A stretch of DNA of 5,140 nucleotides from GCA-2688775 sp035288865 (GTDB lineage Archaea > Nanobdellota > Nanobdellia > Woesearchaeales > GW2011-AR4). The first letter of the stretch is position 1; each line of letters begins with the position of its first letter. The stretch covers positions 1-5,140 of the forward strand of contig DATDZA010000002.1 in NCBI GenBank assembly GCA_035288865.1, read 5' to 3'. The position numbers and the translations under genes were made by a program. The notes beneath the pieces were generated by a model. It was not told where the DNA came from. It searched no databases and saw only the letters and a program-made list of their open reading frames with translations. Shown piece after piece: positions 1 to 5,042 of this stretch.

Positions 1-1
1 C

Positions 2-802
2 AATGACATTGCCTCGCTGGCAAGGGCAACAACTGCCGGATTGTTTGTTTCAGTCTGCTCCTGCGGAGCTATTCCGATTGCAGCAACTTTGAGGCAGAGA
101 GGAGCATCAACAGCATCTGCATTAACCTTTCTGCTTGCAGCGCCTTGGGGGGGATTATTGCATGTGTTCCTGATTTCGGGATTTATTGGAATAAAAAATA
201 CCATGATTTTGCTTGTTTTCTCGCTATTGGCTGCTTTCATTATCGGATTAATTCTTGCGAAATATGAAAACAATGGGCTGATTGAAGCTGGAATACCAAA
301 AAAGCACAAGAAGAGCGAAAAACAGCTTTGCGTCGAGTGCGTTGACGCTGAAAAATTGAGGCTAATTCACGAAAATGAAAAACTGGACAGAAGAATTATT
401 TATTGTGTGCCAAAAAACATGTGGCACATTTTCAAGGATGTCGGAAAGTACATAGTCATTGGACTTTTCATTGCAGCTGCTTTGAAAGCCTTTGTTCCAT
501 CGGATTTGGTTGCTGAATACTTGGGCAATGAAAACAGGTTTTTGCCGGTTTTAATTGCAGTTCCAATCAGCGCTGTATTGGAAGTCGCATCAGAAGGGCT
601 TGCTGTCTTGGGCGGGCAGCTTTACCAGCTTGGCGCTTCTCTTGGCGTTGTTTTTATTATAATGATGGTTGGCGTGGCAACAGACTTCACAGAGCTTTCA
701 ATGATATGGGGCAAATTCGGCAGAAGATGCGCAATTGCTTATTTGCTGACTGCCACTTCTCTTGCTGTTTTGTTTGCTTGGATGATTAATGTGGTGTTTT
801 GA
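2..802 (+). CDS. COG0701/ArsP-type permease, 3' part (5' end outside window)
   Basis: Integral membrane permease of the COG0701 (DUF318/ArsP_1) family. Some bacterial members export organoarsenicals; the substrate of most archaeal members is unknown. The frame is open from base 2 through codons NDIASLARATTAG, so the gene begins left of the window and the TTG at 41 is not a real start. Two family hallmarks are visible. The first is the CSCGAIPIA segment (Cys-Ser-Cys at 56-64), followed by a Gly/Ala-rich helix. The second is the C-terminal repeat with VPISAVLEVASEGLAV, a Gly-rich GASLGVVFIIMMVGVATDF helix and a final FGRR turn. Between the two halves lies a charged loop (about 290-420) with many Lys and Glu and a CVEC pair (Cys codons at 329 and 338). 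About five or six hydrophobic helices remain. Its GC is about 50% in a sampled line, like the transporter downstream and unlike the radical SAM gene it converges on. The family call is firm; the substrate is unknown. Confidence 0.88.
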   Translation, partial: NDIASLARATTAGLFVSVCSCGAIPIAATLRQRGASTASALTFLLAAPWGGLLHVFLISGFIGIKNTMILLVFSLLAAFIIGLILAKYENNGLIEAGIPKKHKKSEKQLCVECVDAEKLRLIHENEKLDRRIIYCVPKNMWHIFKDVGKYIVIGLFIAAALKAFVPSDLVAEYLGNENRFLPVLIAVPISAVLEVASEGLAVLGGQLYQLGASLGVVFIIMMVGVATDFTELSMIWGKFGRRCAIAYLLTATSLAVLFAWMINVVF

Positions 803-811
803 AATTATTCT

Positions 812-823
812 AATCTATAGATT
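812..823. repeat. 12-bp perfect palindrome between convergent genes
   Basis: AATCTATAGATT reads the same on both strands. It fills most of the 20-bp gap between the permease stop (802) and the radical SAM stop codon (823-825 on -), overlapping the latter by one base. It has no loop and no following T-tract in either direction, so it does not look like a classical terminator, and archaeal termination usually relies on U-runs. It could be a weak bidirectional 3'-end signal or chance in AT-rich DNA. Confidence 0.35.
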
Positions 824-2961
824 TAGCTTGACCCAATTCTTACTAAATCATCAATGGTAGGAATGCTGTCTGGAAAATGATTAGCTATAATGTTTCTTGA
901 ACGGATATCATCTATTGTTGCTTGTAATCTTTGCTTTTTTTCTCTACTAACCCCTGCTTTTTTTGATAACTCTCTTTGAGCTTCTATGTAATCTTGTCCA
1001 ACTGCATCAGTCCAAAGTTTTTGAAGAACTCTGTTTACTCTTTCTTGATTTATAGGCAACACCGCCTCTGATGTCTCTCGGTTTTCTGAAGACCATCTTA
1101 GCAATTCATCCCACATAAATTGTCTTTGGTGGTAAATAGAGTAATGAGTTGTAGTTTTGTAGGGCGTTTGGATTAAGTCAAAAAGTTCTGTGAAGGCTTT
1201 GTCTAATTCTGTGCTTCCATATTTCTTTTTGTAAGGAATATTATATTCTAAGTCTCTTGGCTTTTTGAGTTTAATTTCATGCATGTATTTTGGATTAAGC
1301 ACAATCGCTTCTCCTTCCCTGAAAACCATTTTTGAGTCTCTAGGCAAGACTAAGCGTGTTGCTTTATATGTTCCAATGTATTGCTTATTTTGAAGCAGCC
1401 ATCTCAATGTCACTAAAGCTGAATTTACATAGAAATTAACATATTCATCCCTATTTCCGCCTTCATATTTATCTTTTTCGGGCGGAAATCCTGTCATTAA
1501 AAATGCATGAGGTATTACTCCGTTATCAAATAGAGCACGAGCGAGTGCGCTGTCATTAAATGGCCGCCTTCCTTTCACCATACTTTCTAATGTTTCTTTG
1601 TCATTGCTTTCAAACCCAATTTGCAAGAATCTGAAATATTTTCTAATTTTTTCTATTGCAGCAATATCTAAATTTCCATTTGAAAACTGATCTGTTCTTG
1701 TGTAGCCATCAATTACTGCCCCTATTCTACGCTTTTCTAATTCTTCTGCCAAAGCAAGCATGAATTTTCTGCTAAGAGTTTCATTTCCAAAGCTGAAATA
1801 TTTTGTGCCATATCTTTTTTGGTAATACTCAATATCTTCAGCAACATTCTGAGCAGAACGTGCTAAGCCTGAATTTGGGATATTATTGCCGGTTGGAATT
1901 GCACAAAACTCACAATTGTTCTTGACATAAGGGCATCCTCTTTGCGTGTACAAAGCTATAACAGGAGAAGGTGTCCAAAAAACCTGTTGCTTTCCGTCTA
2001 TTCCTGTAAAAATTTCATCGAAATCAGGTCTTGGTAAATCATTTGGGTGTAAGTTTGGAAGTTTTTCTTTATCTAGGTTTAATACAATCTTTCCATCTTT
2101 TTTGTATATAACTTGGTTTACACTAGCTAAATCTAACTCAAATTCTTTTTGAGTAGCAGCAGATGCTTCAATAACTTGTCCAAAAGGTGCTTCCCCATTT
2201 TTCAATACAATTGCATCTAAAGAATCAAATAATCTTCTGTTAAGTTCGTCATCTTGTGATAGAACATCCTCAAATCTTGAAATATAATTACCACCTAGCA
2301 CTACTTTTATATTTGGACTTGCTTCTTTTATCATTGAAGCTAGGAGAAATGTTGGAATTAGCTGATCTGTGAGAAAAATCGATAAGCCAACAACGTCATA
2401 GCCATTAACAATAATGTGAGGAACTACAACCTCTCGATAATACTGATAGAATAAGTTTTTCTGCCTATTTTCAGGGCTTGTTGCATCTAAAATACCCTGT
2501 CTGCTATTTGCCGAATATTCAGATACATAAGTAAAAGTATTCCCTCTTAACTTTAAAGATTCTTTGTCAAGCCTATGTAACTCTTGGTGTTGCTTGCTTA
2601 TTTTGTCCAATGTTTCTTCAAGTGTCTGATGCGCCTCGATAAATTTTGGTATGTCTTGATAAACTCTAATATCTCTCTGAGCTTTATATGCCTGCATTAT
2701 TCTTGCAGCTTCTTCTTGAGGAAATCTTTTTGCTAATTCTTCAGGACTTAAAATATAAGAAAAGTAGATTGCATCAAGGTCTTTTTGTGTTACTTGAGTA
2801 TTTGGCAAAGTTTGTTGCAGATATGCTTTTAGATATGGCAAAGCAGGATGCGGTGATGTAGGCGGATGAGATTGAGGACATGTAGCTAAAAATACTTTAA
2901 GAGAAACATCTTTATTAGGTTCAAAATAACCCATAGATTTCTCTAAGCTTTGTATTTTCAT
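823..2961 (-). CDS. B12-binding-type radical SAM protein, function unknown
   Basis: Probable cytoplasmic iron-sulfur enzyme that cleaves S-adenosylmethionine to start radical chemistry; substrate unknown. The N-terminal part resembles the cobalamin-binding Rossmann domain of COG1032 proteins. Strand one and helix one are at 22-50 (LKVFLATCPQSHPP, then LPYLKAYLQQ). A long polar helical insert covers about 60-175. The rest follows, with YDVVGLSIFLTDQ (188-200), IKVVLGGNY (218-226) and a GEAPF motif (256-260). The radical SAM core covers about 330-510: the cluster motif is C343-X6-C350-X2-C353 after an RG pair, then the strand YFSFGNETL (388-396), and the strand FLQIGFESND (445-454) leading into MVKGR. 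The usual B12-family spacing is CX3CX2C, so three residues are inserted. The last 200 residues are charged, probably helical, and contain no Cys, so there is no SPASM-type auxiliary cluster. The ATG at 2961 is chosen because a TATA box lies 22 nt upstream; Met10 is an alternative. The gene is divergent from the Lrp-type regulator and convergent with the permease. Its GC is low. The family is confident; the specific activity is not. Confidence 0.88.
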   Translation of the reverse strand: MKIQSLEKSMGYFEPNKDVSLKVFLATCPQSHPPTSPHPALPYLKAYLQQTLPNTQVTQKDLDAIYFSYILSPEELAKRFPQEEAARIMQAYKAQRDIRVYQDIPKFIEAHQTLEETLDKISKQHQELHRLDKESLKLRGNTFTYVSEYSANSRQGILDATSPENRQKNLFYQYYREVVVPHIIVNGYDVVGLSIFLTDQLIPTFLLASMIKEASPNIKVVLGGNYISRFEDVLSQDDELNRRLFDSLDAIVLKNGEAPFGQVIEASAATQKEFELDLASVNQVIYKKDGKIVLNLDKEKLPNLHPNDLPRPDFDEIFTGIDGKQQVFWTPSPVIALYTQRGCPYVKNNCEFCAIPTGNNIPNSGLARSAQNVAEDIEYYQKRYGTKYFSFGNETLSRKFMLALAEELEKRRIGAVIDGYTRTDQFSNGNLDIAAIEKIRKYFRFLQIGFESNDKETLESMVKGRRPFNDSALARALFDNGVIPHAFLMTGFPPEKDKYEGGNRDEYVNFYVNSALVTLRWLLQNKQYIGTYKATRLVLPRDSKMVFREGEAIVLNPKYMHEIKLKKPRDLEYNIPYKKKYGSTELDKAFTELFDLIQTPYKTTTHYSIYHQRQFMWDELLRWSSENRETSEAVLPINQERVNRVLQKLWTDAVGQDYIEAQRELSKKAGVSREKKQRLQATIDDIRSRNIIANHFPDSIPTIDDLVRIGSS

Positions 2962-2962
2962 A

Positions 2963-2972
2963 ACTTATAAGT
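2963..2972. promoter_or_regulatory. Candidate operator for the radical SAM gene (10-bp palindrome)
   Basis: ACTTATAAGT is a perfect palindrome lying one base upstream of the radical SAM start codon (2961 on -) and downstream of its TATA box. A protein bound here would block the transcription start, as archaeal repressors often do. The neighbouring Lrp-type regulator is the obvious candidate, but the link is inferred, and a 10-bp palindrome in AT-rich DNA can arise by chance. Confidence 0.35.
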
Positions 2973-2979
2973 AGTAAAT

Positions 2980-2998
2980 CAATATAATAAATCTTTTC
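2980..2998 (-). promoter_or_regulatory. Leaderless archaeal promoter of the radical SAM gene
   Basis: Read on the - strand, the region gives AGAAAAG (BRE-like) followed by ATTTATTATATTG. The TATA box TTTATTAT corresponds to 2984-2991 on +. The start codon begins 22 nt downstream of the box, so transcription should begin at or next to the ATG. No Shine-Dalgarno sequence precedes the ATG, which fits a leaderless message. Confidence 0.6.
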
Positions 2999-3017
2999 TT
3001 TAAATTTTTTCACAAAA

Positions 3018-3033
3018 TAACAAAATTTATATA
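3018..3033 (+). promoter_or_regulatory. Leaderless archaeal promoter of the Lrp-type regulator
   Basis: An A-rich BRE-like stretch (ATAACAAAA, 3018-3025 region) is followed by the TATA box TTTATATA at 3026-3033. There are 23 nt between the box and the ATG at 3057, which puts the transcription start at about the first base of the start codon. No Shine-Dalgarno sequence lies before the ATG. The core CAAAATTTATATAC closely resembles the promoter of the downstream ferredoxin gene. Confidence 0.65.
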
Positions 3034-3035
3034 CT

Positions 3036-3048
3036 ATTATGTAATAAT
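3036..3048. promoter_or_regulatory. Candidate autoregulatory Lrp-type operator
   Basis: ATTAT-GTA-ATAAT is a 13-bp inverted repeat with perfect 5-bp arms around a 3-bp centre. It lies between the TATA box (3026-3033) and the start codon (3057) of the Lrp-type regulator. Size, AT-richness and two-fold symmetry match sites typical of Lrp/AsnC proteins, which often repress their own gene. Binding here would block polymerase recruitment or start. This rests on position and symmetry only. Confidence 0.45.
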
Positions 3049-3056
3049 GTGAATTT

Positions 3057-4055
3057 ATGAGCAATGAATATCAACTAGACACCAAAGACAGAAAAATACT
3101 TTCAGAACTAGACGTAGATGCAAGGCAGTCAAATAGTCAAATAGGCAAGAAGGTTGGATTAAGCAAAGAAGTAGTCAAATACAGGATTGACAGATTAATT
3201 GAAAATGGTATCATATTAAGATTTCATACTGTTATAAATTATTTCAAATTGGGCATCGTCAAATTTAAGCTTTATTTGAGATTAACAAATGTAAATAAAG
3301 AAAAATTAGAAGAGATAGGACAATACTTTTACAAGCATAACAAAACTGAATGGGTTGTCACAACAACAGGAAGGTGGGACATGATTGTTGGCTTTTTAGT
3401 GCATAATGTCAATGAATTTGATGATGAAGTTCAAATTGTTCTTAATAAATTCTCAAATTATATACAAGATAAAGCGGTTACAACTACAATATACTTAGCA
3501 CATCATACAAGAGAATTCTTGAGAAGCGAGCCCACCAAAGAAATATCAAAAATTGTCTATCACACTACAAAAGACAAGCAGGAAAAAATTGATAATATTG
3601 ATGAAGAAATAATCAAAATATTGACAAATAATGCTAGAATTCCTGTAACAGATATGGCTAAAAGATTAAATACAACACCAAGGATTATTCAGTATCATCT
3701 TAAAGAATTAGAAAGAAAAAAGATTATTTTAGCTTACAAAGTTCATTTAGACCCAAAAGCCATTGGTAGAATATTTTGCAAATCCATAATTTATTTAACA
3801 AATGTTACACAAAATAAATTAAATATATTTATTAACTATGCTTCATCTTTGTCAGGAGCAATCTGGCCTCAAAGAGTAATGGGCAACTGGGATTTTGAGC
3901 TTGATTTTGAATTAGAAAGTTATGACAAATTTCAGGATATAATATTAAATTTAAAGGAGAAGTTTCCTGACATTATAAAAAATTATGAATTTTGTATTGT
4001 TTCAAAGGAGTTTAAATTGGATTTGTTTCCAAATTGCTACAGGGAGATAAACTAA
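3057..4055 (+). CDS. Tandem (double-unit) Lrp/AsnC-family transcriptional regulator
   Basis: Predicted DNA-binding regulator, 332 residues, about twice the usual 150-160 of Lrp/AsnC proteins, because two full units are fused. Unit one has an AsnC-type winged helix-turn-helix at about 7-54 (starting LDTKDRKILSEL, with recognition region SKEVVKYRIDRL), then a RAM-like ligand/oligomer domain at about 66-150. Unit two has its helix-turn-helix at about 180-226 (IDEEIIKILTNNARIP, then TPRIIQYHLKEL) and a RAM-like domain at about 239-325. Both RAM-like domains keep a Trp eight residues before a G-x-W-D motif (W99 with G105-D108; W270 with G276-D279). One chain could mimic a dimer. The ATG at 3057 is supported by the TATA box 23 nt upstream. 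The gene is divergent from the radical SAM gene and one base from the transporter gene, so it may control both and itself. It is strongly AT-rich, with TTA the main Leu codon and no CTG or CTC codon found. The family is firm; the effector and targets are unknown. Confidence 0.9.
   Translation: MSNEYQLDTKDRKILSELDVDARQSNSQIGKKVGLSKEVVKYRIDRLIENGIILRFHTVINYFKLGIVKFKLYLRLTNVNKEKLEEIGQYFYKHNKTEWVVTTTGRWDMIVGFLVHNVNEFDDEVQIVLNKFSNYIQDKAVTTTIYLAHHTREFLRSEPTKEISKIVYHTTKDKQEKIDNIDEEIIKILTNNARIPVTDMAKRLNTTPRIIQYHLKELERKKIILAYKVHLDPKAIGRIFCKSIIYLTNVTQNKLNIFINYASSLSGAIWPQRVMGNWDFELDFELESYDKFQDIILNLKEKFPDIIKNYEFCIVSKEFKLDLFPNCYREIN
4042..4046 (+). promoter_or_regulatory. Ribosome binding site of the transporter gene
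   Basis: GGGAG lies inside the last codons of the regulator gene, 10 nt before the transporter ATG at 4057. It is the only clear Shine-Dalgarno sequence in the window. This fits an internal gene of a shared message, in contrast to the leaderless first genes. Confidence 0.6.
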
Positions 4056-4056
4056 A

Positions 4057-4956
4057 ATGCAGTCATGGATTTATTTTGCAATGGCAGCCCAGCTTATCTG
4101 GGCTTTCACTTCTGTGACAGACAAAATAGTAATTTCAAAAGGCTACATCAAAAGCCCCTTTGTTTATATTGTATTAAACGGCGCAATGAACATATTTTTG
4201 ATATTTTTGCTGCCGTTTTTCAGCTTCGAGCCTTTGAGATTTTTTGATTTTCTTGTTGCTTTGTTTGCCGGAATCTTTCTCAGTACCGCAGTAACTCTTT
4301 ATTACAAGGCAGTGCAGTATGATGAAATCTCAAGAATCAAGATAATGTTCCAGCTGCAGCCGATTTTGGTTTTAGCGCTTGCTTTTTTGCTTTTGGGCGA
4401 GATTCTGACAAAAAGCCAGGCTGCGGGATTTTTATTTCTACTGGCGGCAGGCATTTTGATTTCATACAGGAAAGTTAATGGCTCTTTCAGGCTGAGCAGG
4501 GCTTTCTATCTTGTGCTTATGGCTATGTTTTTTGCAGCTTTTTATGCCGTATCTGCAAAATATGTCTTTAGTGTAACAGGCTTCTGGAGCGGGTTTTTGT
4601 GGCTCAGGCTTGCGAACTTCAGCGCATTGGCTGTTTTGCTTGCGCCTTCTGTAAGAAAACAGTTTGTTGAAACTTTCAAAGCCATGCCAGGCAAAATAAG
4701 AGGCCTGCTTGGCTCTAAAATGGTGGTTGATTTCTCTGCATTCGTGTTTGCCAACTATGCTTTGCTCAAAGGGCCTGTGTCGCTTGTCGGGGTTCTGGAA
4801 GCTGCAGTTGCCCCGTTGTTTGTCCTTGGCATTACATTGTTCACTTCACTTTATCTGCCGCACATTGTCAAGGAAGGGATTAACAAAAAGGCGATTTTGA
4901 CAAAGGCTTTGGCTATTCTGTTTGTTGTCATAGGCATAGTTTTCATTAATTTATAA
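4057..4956 (+). CDS. EamA/DMT-family transporter, 10 membrane helices
   Basis: Inner-membrane permease of the drug/metabolite transporter superfamily; members move amino acids, nucleotide sugars or other small metabolites, and the substrate here is unknown. At 299 residues it has the standard length, with two EamA repeats (about 3-137 and 149-298) of five helices each. Helices are visible near 5-21, 35-55, 62-82, 96-113, 121-137, 149-166, 177-195, 220-238, 244-262 and 282-298. Repeat one shows the typical LYYKAVQYDEIS turn, a Pro in helix four (QPILVLALAFLLLGE) and the conserved GE at 114-115. In repeat two the equivalent ANYALLKGPVSLVGVLEA and AVAPLFVLG are present, but the GE is not. The start is set by the GGGAG 10 nt upstream. 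The gene follows the regulator by one base, so the two are probably cotranscribed. Its higher GC and frequent CTG leucines (about nine) match the outer genes, not the regulator. Confidence 0.9.
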   Translation: MQSWIYFAMAAQLIWAFTSVTDKIVISKGYIKSPFVYIVLNGAMNIFLIFLLPFFSFEPLRFFDFLVALFAGIFLSTAVTLYYKAVQYDEISRIKIMFQLQPILVLALAFLLLGEILTKSQAAGFLFLLAAGILISYRKVNGSFRLSRAFYLVLMAMFFAAFYAVSAKYVFSVTGFWSGFLWLRLANFSALAVLLAPSVRKQFVETFKAMPGKIRGLLGSKMVVDFSAFVFANYALLKGPVSLVGVLEAAVAPLFVLGITLFTSLYLPHIVKEGINKKAILTKALAILFVVIGIVFINL

Positions 4957-4963
4957 CCACAAC

Positions 4964-4980
4964 AAAAATCCTTAAATATA
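4964..4980 (+). promoter_or_regulatory. Possible upstream (secondary) promoter of the ferredoxin gene
   Basis: AAAAATCC followed by TTAAATATA resembles a BRE plus TATA box. It lies about 37 nt upstream of the better ferredoxin promoter and would start transcription near 5000, giving a roughly 40-nt leader. It is weaker than the downstream box and may not be used. Confidence 0.3.
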
Positions 4981-5000
4981 ACTCCAGCGCACCAAGCCAA

Positions 5001-5018
5001 ACCAAAAATTTTATATAT
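5001..5018 (+). promoter_or_regulatory. Leaderless archaeal promoter of the ferredoxin gene
   Basis: ACCAAAAA (BRE-like, 5001-5008) is followed by TTTATATA (5010-5017). The ATG at 5043 comes 25 nt after the box, so transcription should begin within a few bases of the start codon. No Shine-Dalgarno sequence precedes it. The same CAAAA-TTTATATA-AC layout precedes the Lrp-type gene. Confidence 0.65.
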
Positions 5019-5020
5019 AC

Positions 5021-5034
5021 TTAACAATTGTTAA
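5021..5034. promoter_or_regulatory. 14-bp perfect palindrome, candidate operator of the ferredoxin gene
   Basis: TTAACAATTGTTAA is a perfect palindrome beginning three bases after the TATA box and ending eight bases before the ATG. It therefore lies just upstream of the expected transcription start. This is the classic place for an archaeal repressor site. The protein that binds it cannot be told from this window; it differs from the ATTAT-GTA-ATAAT repeat in front of the Lrp-type gene. Confidence 0.5.
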
Positions 5035-5042
5035 TTATAAAA

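Noticed and set aside
41..43. TTG at 41 as the permease start
   Set aside because: The frame is open to the window edge with plausible family sequence before it, and TTG would begin in the middle of a membrane segment just ahead of the CSCG motif.
1946..2152. 68-codon open frame on + inside the radical SAM gene
   Set aside because: It is antisense to a well-supported conserved domain region, has no promoter or ribosome site, and its Ser/Phe/Lys-rich product is typical of a shadow frame.
3003..3010. T-run upstream of the regulator as a terminator
   Set aside because: It lies between two divergent promoters where no transcript should end; it is part of the AT-rich upstream region of the radical SAM promoter.
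2962..3056. A RiPP precursor peptide gene next to the radical SAM gene
   Set aside because: The intergenic regions are too short and no small open frame with a ribosome site or leader-like sequence is visible on either side, so a peptide-modifying role is not supported here.
4065..4247. 60-codon open frame on + inside the transporter gene
   Set aside because: It overlaps the EamA frame shifted by two bases; no ribosome site and no recognisable protein features.
4542..4900. Two small open frames (4542-4754 on -, 4709-4900 on +) within the transporter gene
   Set aside because: Both lie wholly inside the clear second EamA repeat and have no start signals; they are shadows of the real gene.
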